Shown: positions 16,940-26,295 of the stretch, piece after piece
How the letters are laid out: each line of letters begins with the position of its first letter
How positions within the stretch are numbered: position 1 is the stretch's first letter
NCBI GenBank assembly: GCA_963849635.1
Contig: CAWKIA010000028.1
Span: forward strand, 124,001-188,000
DNA: 64,000 bases
Reading direction: 5' to 3'
Origin: CAVRUD01 sp963849635
GTDB lineage: Bacteria; Chloroflexota; Chloroflexia; Thermomicrobiales; UBA6265
Program-made: the position numbers and the translations under genes
The notes under the pieces: generated by a model
Databases searched by the model: none
What the model was told of the DNA's origin: nothing
The model's input: only the letters and a program-made list of their open reading frames with translations

Positions 16940-18343
16940 TTAGGCCTTCAACTCCGCTACCTTCTCCACGATCCGGTTTCCCAGATATGCCCCCCGACGG
17001 ACCAGCATCGATTGCAATTCCGGCACCGGGACCGCGCGCGGCTCCACACGCCACTCCAGCGCCATCGCCGCGGCGGTGCCGGCCGCTTCACCCAGGGCAA
17101 ACGCGGGTGGCATGACCCGGATCGCGCCGTGGGCCTCGTGTGTCGCCGAGATCGGACGACCCGCGACGAGAAGGCCCTCGATCTTTTCGGGCACCAAGCA
17201 ACGGTATGGGATCTCGTAGACGTTGGCGGTGGGAAACTCGCCGTTGGTGCCGCCGCCGTCGCTGTTGGGACTGTGAATGTCGACCGGGTAACCGCACAGC
17301 GCGATCACGTCGTCAAACTGCTTGCCGGCGCCGAGATCCTCCACCGTCAGGGTGTACTCGCCAACGATCCGGCGCGTTTCGCGGACGCCCATCGTCGCCG
17401 CCGTGTCGTAGAGCGTGCACGTCTCAAATCCCGGCAAGTACTCCCGGAAGAACCGGAGCAGGATCTGCACTTGCTCCCGGCCTTCCAATTCAGCCCGGGT
17501 GAGATCGCGCACGTCCGTGCCGTCGCGCTTCAGGATCCGGGTCGTGTTGATCCGCCAGACGCCGGGCTGGAGTGTCTTGTACAGGCCCACGCCTTTGCGC
17601 GGAATTGGGAACCTGCCCTCTTCCCGCGCTCTCGCCACGATCGAGGCGAATGGGCGGTAATCTTCTGGGTGGGCCTTCACATAAGCTTTGACGACCTCGT
17701 CATCGACGTTGGCGACTCGGAAGAAGAGGGTCATCGGTTGGACCAGGCCGTCCTCGTCCCGCCCTTGCTTGATTTCGACCCCGGCCCGGGCGGCGACATC
17801 GGCGTCCGCCGAGCAATCAACCGTGATCTGGGAGCGGATCGCCTCCAGCCCAGACTTGCTCGCCGTGACGACTCCGGTCACCCGCCCGTCTTCCGCGAGC
17901 GTGTCCGCCACCATTGTGTGGAACTGCAATTCGACGCCCGCCTCGTGGCACATCTGGATTGCCACAAATTTGGCCGCCTCCGGGTCGAACGGCGTCACTT
18001 TGTCGTGGCCAAAGACGATGAAGCCGCAGTACTCGCTGCCCGCCGGGATCTTCGAGGGGTGGATCGCGCCGCCCATCGCTTCCATCCGGAGGACGAACTC
18101 CTCGAAGATGCCCTTGATCAATTGCTGTTTGCCATCCAGGCTGTATGAGGTCATGCATGGCCCAACCAGGCCGGCGGTCAGGTTGCCGCCCAGGTAGCCG
18201 TACCGTTCCAGAAGCATCGTCCGCGCGCCGTTCCGCGCCCCGGCAATCGCCGCGGCGATCCCGGCCGGGCCACCGCCGACCACGAGCAGCTCTGTTTCAG
18301 CCGCGACTGGAATCGCCTTCGAGTACATCACATGATCGGGCAT
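16940..18343 (-). CDS. FAD-dependent oxidoreductase (FAD_oxidored family)
   Basis: A 467-residue flavoprotein. The dinucleotide-binding motif VVGGGPAGIAAAIAGARNG is at about residues 20-39, followed by an acidic Glu in LLERYGYLGG and GNLTAGLVGP, typical of the FAD_oxidored family whose members carry glycine-rich loops next to the isoalloxazine ring. The C-terminus has GLLVAGRPISATHEAHG, the second FAD-contacting segment. The reaction is not known. The ATG at 18343 has GGGAG seven bases upstream. It is the last gene of an apparent operon with the EamA transporter (39-base gap), CoA transferase and acetamidase, suggesting oxidation of a small acid or amide. Confidence 0.85.
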   Translation of the reverse strand: MPDHVMYSKAIPVAAETELLVVGGGPAGIAAAIAGARNGARTMLLERYGYLGGNLTAGLVGPCMTSYSLDGKQQLIKGIFEEFVLRMEAMGGAIHPSKIPAGSEYCGFIVFGHDKVTPFDPEAAKFVAIQMCHEAGVELQFHTMVADTLAEDGRVTGVVTASKSGLEAIRSQITVDCSADADVAARAGVEIKQGRDEDGLVQPMTLFFRVANVDDEVVKAYVKAHPEDYRPFASIVARAREEGRFPIPRKGVGLYKTLQPGVWRINTTRILKRDGTDVRDLTRAELEGREQVQILLRFFREYLPGFETCTLYDTAATMGVRETRRIVGEYTLTVEDLGAGKQFDDVIALCGYPVDIHSPNSDGGGTNGEFPTANVYEIPYRCLVPEKIEGLLVAGRPISATHEAHGAIRVMPPAFALGEAAGTAAAMALEWRVEPRAVPVPELQSMLVRRGAYLGNRIVEKVAELKA

Positions 18344-18382
18344 GATTTGCTCCCAAGAGTCCTCGGCAACACTGCCGTAGGA

Positions 18383-19288
18383 CTAGCGGCGGCGAACCAA
18401 AGCAACACCCACCATCGCCAGCAGACCGCCCGCCAGTTGCAGCGGACCGAGTCGCTCACCCAGCATAACGGCGGCCAACCCAAGCGCTACCACTGGTTGC
18501 AGGTACAAGTACGGCATCGTTTGGCTGGCGCCGACGCTGTGGACCGCGCGCTGCCACAGGGAATTTGCAATAGTCATCCCAAAGATGCCGGTGTAGAACA
18601 GTGATCCCCACGCCAGCGGCGATGGCACATCCTGGGCGGTGTCGATCAGGCTTGGAATTGAGATTGGGAGGAAGGCCATGGCAGAGCAGAGGATCATCCA
18701 GGCCGTCACCCGGAAGGGGCCGTAGCGGCGAACGAGTGGTTCGGGAATGATGGTCACGCCGACCCAGGCAAGGGCGGCACCAAGAGAGATCATGTCACCG
18801 AGGATCGAGGCGCCGTCGGCGCTCGGATCGCCGACAAGCAGCACGACCCCGCCTCCGCCGACCGCAAGCCCGATCAGCATCCGAGTCGACGGCCGGTCGC
18901 CGCGCAGGAGCCAGAGGACGAGCATCCCGAGAATGGGCGGGCCGGCCGAGGCGATGATCGCGCTGTGGCTTGCGCTCGTCTTGTCCAGCCCGAAGATGAA
19001 CCCCGCCTGGAAGAGGAACATCCCACCGAATCCGGCCAGCAGTAGGCGCGGCCAGTCTTCCCGCGCGATCCCGATGGGCTCTCCGCGAAGACGCAAAATG
19101 GTGAAGATAATGCTCGCGGCAATAAACGGTCGGATGGTCGCATAGGAAAGGACCGAGAACTCGTCCAACGCGTACTTCGCGATTGGGAAGGTCCCGCCCC
19201 AGATGAGCACGGCAGTCAGGGCAGGCACGCTCAGCCAGGCCCAGCGCGGTTGGGCCACTGGTGACAGCGTCGATTCAGCGTTGAGCAT
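18383..19288 (-). CDS. EamA/DMT-family transporter
   Basis: A 301-residue membrane protein with ten predicted transmembrane helices arranged as two EamA repeats. The first repeat contains WGGTFPIAKYAL and the second ISLGAALAWVGVTIIPEPLV and LGERLGPLQLAGG, all typical of drug/metabolite transporters. It probably exports or imports a small metabolite across the inner membrane. The ATG lies 6 bases after the CoA-transferase stop, so the two are translated from one message. The lost substrate information could be inferred from the acetamidase, CoA transferase and oxidoreductase around it. Confidence 0.88.
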   Translation of the reverse strand: MLNAESTLSPVAQPRWAWLSVPALTAVLIWGGTFPIAKYALDEFSVLSYATIRPFIAASIIFTILRLRGEPIGIAREDWPRLLLAGFGGMFLFQAGFIFGLDKTSASHSAIIASAGPPILGMLVLWLLRGDRPSTRMLIGLAVGGGGVVLLVGDPSADGASILGDMISLGAALAWVGVTIIPEPLVRRYGPFRVTAWMILCSAMAFLPISIPSLIDTAQDVPSPLAWGSLFYTGIFGMTIANSLWQRAVHSVGASQTMPYLYLQPVVALGLAAVMLGERLGPLQLAGGLLAMVGVALVRRR

Positions 19289-19294
19289 CGCCGC

Positions 19295-20485
19295 CTAGAC
19301 CGCCCCGCTGGTGCGCAAGGACTCGATCTCTGCCGGTGCGTAACCAAGCTCTCCCAGGACTTCGGTGGTGTGCTCGCCCACATCCGGGATCGCACCGAGC
19401 CGAGGGGACATGCCTTCGAGATCGAACGGCGGCACGATCATCTTGATCGGTCCTGCCGGTGACGGGAATTCTGCCCAGCGCTCGCGGGCGGCAAGCTGCG
19501 GGTGATCGATGAACTCCGCCACCTCGCGGTAGTCGCCAGAAGGGATATCGGCCTCCTCCAGTCGCCGGGAGATCTCTGCGCGCGGATGGTGGCTGAAGGC
19601 CTCTTCGATCGCGGTCTCGAGTTCGACCCGGTGGGCGAGCCGGTCGGCCGGGCTGGAGTAGCGGTCGTCGCTCAGCCACTCCGGCCGTTCGCACACCACC
19701 CGGCAGAACTGCTCCCACTGCAGTTCGGTCTGGACCGAGAAGTTGACCCCGCCGCCGTCGCCGCAGCGGTAGATGCCGTAGGGGATCACCGTCGCGTGGC
19801 GCATCCCGGCCCGGGCGGGCGCCTCGCCGGAGTACAGGGTGTACGGAACGGGATAGCCCATCCATTCGGCCAGGGCATCGAAGAGCGACGTCTCGACGAT
19901 CTTGCCTTCGCCGGTCGTCTGGCGCTCGTACAGGGCGGCAAGTGTTGCCATCGCGCCGTACACCCCGGCGCCGATATCCCCTACCGAGATGCCCAGCTTC
20001 GCCGGGGCGTCGGCCGTCCCGGTTGTCGCAATGACGCCGGTCTCGCCCTGGAGCAGCAAGTCAAACGCCTTCTTCTGCTCGTACGGGCCGCCCCGGCCGT
20101 AGCCCGAGATCGAGCAGACCACCAGCCGCGGAAAGCGAGCACGCAGGTCTCCGGGAGCGAAACCCAGGCGATCAATCGCGCCGGGCCCAAGATTTTGCAC
20201 CAGGACGTCCGACCGATCGATCAGACGGGTCAGGATGTCGTTCGCCTGTGGGTGTTTGACATCGAGTGTGACCGAACGTTTGCCCCGGTTGAGCCAGACG
20301 AAGTAGGACGACAGCCCGTTCACCGCGCGATCGTAACGGCGAGCAAAATCTCCGCCGCCGGGCCGCTCGATCTTGACCACATCGGCGCCCAGATCGGCCA
20401 GGTGGCGCGTGCACAGCGGCCCGGCCACCGCCTGCTCCAGGGCGAGAACACGAATCCCGGCCAGGGGGCCAGATGGGACGGTCAT
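19295..20485 (-). CDS. CaiB/BaiF (class III) CoA transferase
   Basis: A 396-residue class III CoA transferase that moves CoA between carboxylic acids. Typical features are GIRVLALEQAVAGPLCTRHLADLGADVVKIE at the start, GKRSVTLDVKHP, and KAFDLLLQGETG near residue 145, where the Asp is at the place of the catalytic aspartate that forms the acyl-enzyme anhydride. Length is normal for the family. Its ATG overlaps the stop of the upstream acetamidase by four bases (ATGA). It most likely activates the acid released by the neighbouring amidase, but the acid is not known. Confidence 0.9.
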   Translation of the reverse strand: MTVPSGPLAGIRVLALEQAVAGPLCTRHLADLGADVVKIERPGGGDFARRYDRAVNGLSSYFVWLNRGKRSVTLDVKHPQANDILTRLIDRSDVLVQNLGPGAIDRLGFAPGDLRARFPRLVVCSISGYGRGGPYEQKKAFDLLLQGETGVIATTGTADAPAKLGISVGDIGAGVYGAMATLAALYERQTTGEGKIVETSLFDALAEWMGYPVPYTLYSGEAPARAGMRHATVIPYGIYRCGDGGGVNFSVQTELQWEQFCRVVCERPEWLSDDRYSSPADRLAHRVELETAIEEAFSHHPRAEISRRLEEADIPSGDYREVAEFIDHPQLAARERWAEFPSPAGPIKMIVPPFDLEGMSPRLGAIPDVGEHTTEVLGELGYAPAEIESLRTSGAV

Positions 20486-21413
20486 GCTGTCGCCTCGAAC
20501 GTTGTCGCGGCCGAGTGTGGCAGCACGGCGTGGACCCCACGAACACCGTTGACAACCTGGGTGATGCGGAGATCGACCAGGACACTCGCCAGGGCCATCG
20601 CCTCAACCCGGTCGACGCCGTACTTCTCGCCCATCAGGTCTAGCATCGCGCCGAGGGCGATCGCCATCGCCTCATCGAGGTCTTCGTCGAAGCCGAACGT
20701 CAGCCACCCCTCGGCCGTCTCCGCCCGGGGCGTCGTGATAGTCATGTCGGGATGGAGGTGGAAGGTCAGGTCGGCCGCCTCCATCGGGCATTCGATCGCC
20801 GTGCCGGAACTTTCGCCATCACCCTGGCGACCGTGCCCATCCCCGGCCGAGACAAAACCGCCCGGAACCGCAATCGGAAGAAAGAGCCTACTCCCGGTGA
20901 CCAGCTCCTTACAGTCGATGTTGCCGCCCGTTGGACGTGGCGGCGCGGTGGGGTGAATGCCCGGCTCAGCGGGCGGCATCCCGATGACGCCCAGGAACGG
21001 GAGCATCTTCACCTCCCGGCCGCGCTGGTCGCGGGCGGTGCCGGCGTCGGGATCGAGCGACCAATTCACGATGCGTCGCTCGGCGCTGTCAGCAGGCCAA
21101 GGCGGGTATTCAACGGCGATGCCCAGCCTCCAGCGACGGTCCAGCCAAATGAGCCGGTCCGCAGGTCACCGATCTCGACTTCCAGGGTCATCCCGGGTTC
21201 GGCGCCACGGATCTCAATCGGCCCGCAAAGGGCGTGGCCATTGTCGAGCTCAGGTAGGCGCGGCTCGAAGAGATACTCCCCTCCGCCTTCGGCCTCGGGC
21301 CTGTCCCCGCCCCAGCGGGCGTCGAGGAGGCGGAAGCGGACCGTTTCGCCCGAGTTGATGGTTAGTACAGGCGGTAGATCACGGGAGAAATGGCCATGGA
21401 GTGTCTCTCTCAC
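20482..21413 (-). pseudogene. Acetamidase/formamidase-family hydrolase, split by a frameshift
   Basis: A zinc-type amidase of the FmdA_AmdA family that releases ammonia from short amides. The N-terminal part (21066-21413) shows ETLHGHFSRDLPPVLTI and TVRFRLLDARWGG, and the C-terminal part (20482-21069) shows LPFLGVIGMPPAEPG, GGNIDCKELVTGS and GDGHGRQGDGE, all conserved. The N-terminal frame stops at 21066 while the C-terminal frame runs back through it (RRIVNWSLDPD), so one indel near 21070-21100 splits a single gene. A GTG at 21069 could restart translation (GTGA overlap), making a natural two-piece protein possible. The GTG at 21413 is the likeliest start; an ATG at 21560 is the alternative. 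It heads the amidase-CoA transferase-EamA-oxidoreductase operon. Confidence 0.8.
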
Positions 21414-21713
21414 TGGCTCGATGACATGCGTGGCGATGGTCGCTCTCCAGGCGTCCGCGAACCCGCACTCTCCCCAGGCGGAGTGGCCCAATTCGCGCGA
21501 TTGAACGTTCCGGATGCTACCACCGTCACCGTCCCGGTCAAGTCTGTCACCACCAGACATCTAATCGACCGCAGCCCATCCCAGTTACGGAAGCCCGGCC
21601 ATGCCTTACATCGGAATCAACGCCGTGATAAGCGAAACCCCACCCCGGCCTACAACGGCCGGGAACGCGGGAAGTCCATCCGTTTCTCCCCGTATTTCGC
21701 TGGCCTCGCTAGA

Positions 21714-22565
21714 TCAGGCCGGTCTGGTTCCACTGGCCGTATAACAACCCTGCGAGAAGAAGAAGTCGCCTGCTTCCGAGGCCGCAATCATCGTAGAGAA
21801 GAGCAGGTCAGCCTCCTCCCGTGAAATCGCGCCAAGCGTGCAGGCTTTCTCAATCGATCTTCGGGCGCCGGCCTGATCGAGGAGGACGCCCGCGTCGGTC
21901 AAGATCAACGCTGTCGGCTCGACGGCCACGTCTGTCAGTCCGGCGGCGTGAAATCGTCGATAGAGTTCTCGCCCCATCCACGCGTTGCCCGCGTCGTCGC
22001 CAATCGCGGCCATGGCACGGCGCCAAATGCCACGGTCGATGCCTGGGAGATCGCAGATCGTGGAGTCCCAGTCCGGCTCGGTCGCAACGACCCTACCGCC
22101 CGTCCTTACCACGCGCGCCATTTCACTCAGAGCCGCGTCTGGACGGTCCAGATACTGGAGCACCCGCTCCGTGCGACAGCCATCAAAGCGCGAGTCCGGG
22201 AACGGCAGCGCCTGCGCATCGGCCACCTGGAGCGCAACCGGCAGCCCGGTGCCTTCCAATCGACCACGAGCAACCGCGATCATGGCTTCGCTGGCGTCGA
22301 CGCCGGCGACATGCCCCGTCGGCCCAACCAACTCCGCCAGTTCGCGCGCGAAATCTCCGGTACCGCATCCAATGTCGAGATACTGGCGACCCGGCGCTAC
22401 GTCAAGGAGCGCAAAGGTGCGAAGCCGATTGGCCCGAACCGCGGGCGTCGCATGCCACATATCTACGACGTTCACGAAAAAATCCTGCTCGCCCTTGACC
22501 TCGTCAAGCCGCCGAAATGCGCCGACTGTCGTCTCCGCCGGAGAGCTTGTTGGTGTTGTGGTCAT
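21714..22565 (-). CDS. Class I SAM-dependent methyltransferase
   Basis: A 283-residue methyltransferase of the UbiE/Methyltransf_11 type. Motif I is LDIGCGTGDFARELA (about residues 63-77), the acidic loop is VAGVDASEAMI, and the motif around DAQALPFPDSRFDGC is the usual post-II region. A C-terminal part of about 110 residues (from GIDRGIWRRA) is typical of small-molecule methyltransferases. The substrate is unknown. The ATG at 22565 has GAAGGGAG upstream; a second ATG at 22583 is possible. It stands alone: the acetamidase gene upstream on the map is separated by a 150-base gap. Confidence 0.88.
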   Translation of the reverse strand: MTTTPTSSPAETTVGAFRRLDEVKGEQDFFVNVVDMWHATPAVRANRLRTFALLDVAPGRQYLDIGCGTGDFARELAELVGPTGHVAGVDASEAMIAVARGRLEGTGLPVALQVADAQALPFPDSRFDGCRTERVLQYLDRPDAALSEMARVVRTGGRVVATEPDWDSTICDLPGIDRGIWRRAMAAIGDDAGNAWMGRELYRRFHAAGLTDVAVEPTALILTDAGVLLDQAGARRSIEKACTLGAISREEADLLFSTMIAASEAGDFFFSQGCYTASGTRPA

Positions 22566-23008
22566 GATGATTGCTCCCTTCATGAGTGTCTCGGATGTCG
22601 CTCCAAGCTGCGCCAAGTACCGTCGCGCGTGCGATCTAGAAGCGTATATCTAACCCTGCTGTTTCCGCCGCTCGTGCTCAGTCCCGGCGGGAATTCCGTC
22701 AGGTAGCCCGGGACTTCAGTCCCGGGAGGAGCTTCTCCTGCCGCAGCTGAAAAGAGGGCGGATCTCACGCCCGTCGCTTCCGCCCACTCAGTCGGCCCGG
22801 CTCCTCCTCACGCGGCCGACAGGGCCGCCAGCACTCGGCTTAAGACGGGCGGGAAGATGTCGGGTTTCGATGCACGCAGCGACACGCGGCGCCGGCGCAA
22901 ACACCAATGATCGTCCGGTGTCTGTCTGACTCATCAAATGAGTCAGCGGGAGCCGCCTGCGATTGGGGTTGCCACCCCGTCACCTGAGGGCAGATCGGGG
23001 CACGTGGG
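22566..23008. other. Intergenic region with a small hairpin repeat
   Basis: A 443-base stretch between the methyltransferase and the WD40 gene. It contains the hairpin at 22707-22726 and a second small inverted pair next to it (AGGAGCTTCTCCT, 22727-22739). The remaining open frames have no protein-like composition. The methyltransferase promoter should lie at its left end; no clear boxes are visible. Confidence 0.4.
22707..22726. repeat. Short perfect hairpin, CCCGGGACT type
   Basis: Arms CCCGGGACT (22707-22715) and AGTCCCGGG (22718-22726) flank a two-base loop. The shape and base composition are those of intergenic REP-like sequences. It is not followed by a T-run and does not lie directly after a gene end on either strand. 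Confidence 0.5.
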
Positions 23009-24385
23009 CTAATAATCCCCGTCCCCAAAGAGTTTTTCCCACTCAATCCTGCTGAGGTTGCGGTTGGCTTGCGCGCAAGCCATCGTCTTCCACGACGCGT
23101 GATCGATGGTCCAGAGGACGATAGTGCCATCCCGATTGCCGGTAGCCAGCGTCTGGCCGTCAGGACTGAAGGCAATGGTAGTCACTTCGCCTTCGGGGCC
23201 AGTCAGCGACGCACCAAGCGATCGGTTGGTGGCGACGTCTAAGAGGTCGACACTACCATCGACCGCGCCGGCGGCAATCGTGGCACCGTCAGGGCTGAAG
23301 GCTAGGCCGGTCACCGTGTCGCCAAGATCGGTCAGGACCGTGTCGAGAGATAGCCCAGCACCGATGTCCCAGAGGGCGACGCCGTCGACGGTCCCAACGG
23401 CGAGCGTTGCTCCGTCGGGGCTAAAGGCCAGGCTAGCGACCGCCCCGGAGCCGATGTCGGCAGCGGGGGTGGACTCGATGGCCGGGCTGGCCAGGGGCTC
23501 GCCGAGCGGCTCGCCGGTGGCAGCGTCCCAGAGGGTCACGCTGTCGTCGTCAGAGCCAACCGCGAGCGTCGCACCGTCGTGGCTGAAGGCGACGCTAGTT
23601 ACCCCATACCCAAAGCCGAGACTGGCCCGGAGTTCGCCGCGTGGTTGGCCGGTGACGGCATCCCAGAGGACGACGGCGCCATTACCGATGCCAGCCGCAA
23701 GCATGGCGCCATCGGGGCCGAAAGCGACGCTACTCACCGCCAGCGGGTACGCGGGTCCGGCTACAGGCTCGCCGAGCGGCTGGCCGCTGGCGAGGCCCCA
23801 GCGAACAACCTCGCCGTCCCGACCGCCCGCGGCCAGCGTAGGTCCGTCCGGGCTGAACGCGACGCTGGTCACCCCGAAGCCGGCGACGATCCGAGGCTCG
23901 GCGAGTGGCCGACCGTTGGCACGGTCCCAGAGGACGAGATCGCCCTGGACGGTGCCCACGGCCAGCATCCCGCCGGCGGGATTGAAGGCGACGCTGGTCA
24001 CCCCGCCTGCGTTGCCTCGTAAAGGCTCGCCGAGCCGCTGACCGCTGGCCACGTCCCAGAGGATGACCTCGCTTCCACGGACTGCGGCCACTTGGGCTCC
24101 GTCGTGGCTAAACTGTAAACTGCAATCGATACAAAAGTTCACAGCAATGTCCAGGAGATCGCCGAGGGGCTCTCCGTTGGTGACCATCCACAGGGAGACA
24201 TGGCCGTCGCTGGCGACCGCGGCCAGCTTCTCGCCGTCGGGGCTGAATGCGACGTTGTTCACAATGCTCATCCGGATCTCGCCGAGTGACAAGGGCTCGC
24301 CGATCGGCTGACCGCTGGCGACGTCCCAAAGGACGACGCGTTTGGCGTGTGTGACTATCGCTGCCGACGTGATGGCGCCCGGCAT
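23009..24385 (-). CDS. WD40 repeat protein, probably truncated at the N-terminus
   Basis: A 458-residue protein made almost entirely of about ten WD40 repeats, each with the FSPDG...LA...G...LWD signature (for example TLAAGGRDGEVVRWG). The tail MACAQANRNLSRIEWEKLFG is the ending seen in bacterial WD40 proteins that usually carry an N-terminal protease, kinase or STAND ATPase domain. Here the repeats begin at once. The frame stays open upstream to a GTG at 24499, only two bases from the start of the divergent antiporter gene, leaving no room for a promoter. The ATG at 24385 is the safest start. The missing effector domain and the tight junction suggest that rearrangement removed the 5' half. 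The partner is unknown. Confidence 0.75.
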   Translation of the reverse strand: MPGAITSAAIVTHAKRVVLWDVASGQPIGEPLSLGEIRMSIVNNVAFSPDGEKLAAVASDGHVSLWMVTNGEPLGDLLDIAVNFCIDCSLQFSHDGAQVAAVRGSEVILWDVASGQRLGEPLRGNAGGVTSVAFNPAGGMLAVGTVQGDLVLWDRANGRPLAEPRIVAGFGVTSVAFSPDGPTLAAGGRDGEVVRWGLASGQPLGEPVAGPAYPLAVSSVAFGPDGAMLAAGIGNGAVVLWDAVTGQPRGELRASLGFGYGVTSVAFSHDGATLAVGSDDDSVTLWDAATGEPLGEPLASPAIESTPAADIGSGAVASLAFSPDGATLAVGTVDGVALWDIGAGLSLDTVLTDLGDTVTGLAFSPDGATIAAGAVDGSVDLLDVATNRSLGASLTGPEGEVTTIAFSPDGQTLATGNRDGTIVLWTIDHASWKTMACAQANRNLSRIEWEKLFGDGDY

Positions 24386-24501
24386 TCGTCCATCCCGTGG
24401 AGTGGCATATGGAAACAATCCGCCGAGGAACTCCCCGCGGAGGCTGTGGACGAGGCAAACATCTTCCGGCTGCCTGAACGCCAGCGAGGAGGGGATCACG
24501 G

Positions 24502-25827
24502 GTGAGTGAACGCGAATGGGTGCTGTTTCTCTCGCTGGTGATCCTCTACTCCGTCTTCGCGGCCCGGCTCGGACGATTCTCGGTGACGGGGCCAATGGTC
24601 TTTGTCCTGGCCGGCGCCATCTTCGGGCCCGACGCATTCGGCTGGTTCGACCTTCCGATCGGGACAACCGCCATGGAGCTGGTGACCGAGATCACGTTGG
24701 TCTTGCTGCTGTTTGCCGACGCCGCGACGCTCAACCTCAGTAAGGCACGCCGAGACGCCGGGCTACCGAGCCGGCTGCTGCTGCTTGGTCTGCCCTTAAC
24801 CATCCTGCTCGGCGGATTGGCGGCGTACGTCCTCTTCCCCGACGAGGGTATCGGCTTTGCGCTCTTGCTCGGCACGATCCTCGCCCCGACTGACGCGGCC
24901 CTTGGTCTCCCCATCTTCACCAATCCCCGAGTGCCGGCGCGGATCCGCCGGGCCTTGAACATCGAGAGCGGACTCAACGACGGGATCGCCACGCCGCTGG
25001 TCACCCTGTTCATTGCCCTGACCGTCTCGGAAGTAGCAACGGTGCAAGGCGGCTGGTTGGGCGATGCCCTTTCCGAGATCGGCCTGGCACTCGTCGTCGG
25101 GGCGGCGGTCGGGATGGCCGGCGGCTGGCTCTTCGCGCTCGCGGTGGCGAACGGCTGGACGACGACCACCGCGCAGCAGATCGGTAACCTGGCGCTGGCG
25201 CTGGGGACCTACTGGGCGGCACTCAGCGTGGGCGGCAACGGCTTCATCGCCGCGTTCGTCGGCGGTCTCGTGTTCGGTTCCGTGACGCGCCACCAGATGC
25301 GCGAAGCGACGGAGTTCACCGAGGCGAGCGGCACAGTGTTGTCGATCCTCGTCTGGACCTTATTCGGCACCATCTTAGTTGGACCACTGATCCGCGAGTT
25401 CGACGCCCGCGCCCTCGCGTTCGCCGTTCTCGCCTTGACCATCGTGCGCATGGTTCCGGTGGCGATCAGTTTACTTGGGACGGGCTTGCGGCGGGATACG
25501 GTGCTAATGATGGGCTGGCTGGGACCGCGCGGTTTGGCATCGGTGGTGTTCACCCTGATCGCCTTAGAGGCGCTGCATGAGGCGGACCAGGAGTCTCAGA
25601 CGCTGGTCGCGATGGCGGGGTGGGCCATCCTCTTGAGCGTCCTGTTGCACGCGGTGACGGCCGCGCCTCTGGCGTCGTGGTATGCACGCCGCTTGGAATC
25701 GGCCCCGCCGGATGCCCCCGAACTGGCTCCGAGCGTGGAGACACCTGCACATCACGCCCCCGGTTGGCTCCGCTCCTTTGGCATGCACGCGTCCCCCGCG
25801 AATGACCACCAGACCGAGAGCCCATAG
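24502..25827 (+). CDS. Na+/H+ (cation:proton) antiporter, CPA1/NhaP type
   Basis: A 441-residue membrane antiporter with about 12-13 transmembrane helices. It carries the CPA1 hallmarks GTILAPTDAALGLPI (the proline-threonine-aspartate TD motif) and LNIESGLNDGIATPL, whose Glu, Asn and Asp form the ion-binding site. A short hydrophilic tail of about 55 residues follows the last helix. The GTG at 24502 is preceded by GAGGAGGGG at seven bases. It exchanges cytoplasmic Na+ or K+ for protons at the inner membrane. It is transcribed alone and divergently from the WD40 gene, with only a few bases between the possible coding ends. Confidence 0.92.
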   Translation: MSEREWVLFLSLVILYSVFAARLGRFSVTGPMVFVLAGAIFGPDAFGWFDLPIGTTAMELVTEITLVLLLFADAATLNLSKARRDAGLPSRLLLLGLPLTILLGGLAAYVLFPDEGIGFALLLGTILAPTDAALGLPIFTNPRVPARIRRALNIESGLNDGIATPLVTLFIALTVSEVATVQGGWLGDALSEIGLALVVGAAVGMAGGWLFALAVANGWTTTTAQQIGNLALALGTYWAALSVGGNGFIAAFVGGLVFGSVTRHQMREATEFTEASGTVLSILVWTLFGTILVGPLIREFDARALAFAVLALTIVRMVPVAISLLGTGLRRDTVLMMGWLGPRGLASVVFTLIALEALHEADQESQTLVAMAGWAILLSVLLHAVTAAPLASWYARRLESAPPDAPELAPSVETPAHHAPGWLRSFGMHASPANDHQTESP

Positions 25828-26295
25828 ACGCACCGTGCATCGTTGGCGATTCCCCGTCGGGCTGCTCCATGATGGTTGATGCGTCGCACCCTCGGTGGCC
25901 AACCATTGGTTGGATCTTCCAGGTGGGTGACGCCGAGCCCCTGTTGGCGGTCTGGTCTATCACCGAGACGTGCGTCACGGGACCTGGGTGCCGGTTCCAG
26001 CCGACGCGATCCTGGCCCTGCGGGTGCAGATCGGGCAGCCGGATGCGAGTGTTGGCGGCGGGAGGGCCACCCCCAGGTCGCGCATGGTCTGTCCGGGAGC
26101 CACCCGGTTGAGTTCAGCTACCTGTTCTGGCGACAACCGGCGGGTGCGGGGCTGCTGATACGCGTCACGCCGCGAGGGGGTGGCCCGCCGACGCTCGGGG
26201 ATCGAGGCGAACAGCACCGCCCCCGGCGGCAGGATGCACCCGCGAAACGGATCCCCCTTGACTCCGCGGAAGAGAGGCGGCGCAAATTGACGTCG
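25828..26295. other. Gene-poor region between two genes
   Basis: The 468 bases between the antiporter and the BtpA gene contain one weak minus-strand ORF (25975-26217, listed separately) and no convincing terminator or repeat. Frames on the plus strand are arginine- and proline-rich without protein features. It may be the remnant of a decayed gene. Confidence 0.35.
25975..26217 (-). pseudogene. Possible remnant with a helix-turn-helix-like segment
   Basis: An 80-residue frame. The segment RRLSPEQVAELNRVAPGQTM (about residues 26-45), followed by RDLGVA, resembles the resolvase/transposase-type helix-turn-helix, but the recognition helix is replaced by a proline-rich stretch, as if the frame were broken there. 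The rest of the frame is not protein-like. No ribosome binding site is evident. It may be a fossil of a recombinase or a small regulator, or only a chance open frame. Confidence 0.25.
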
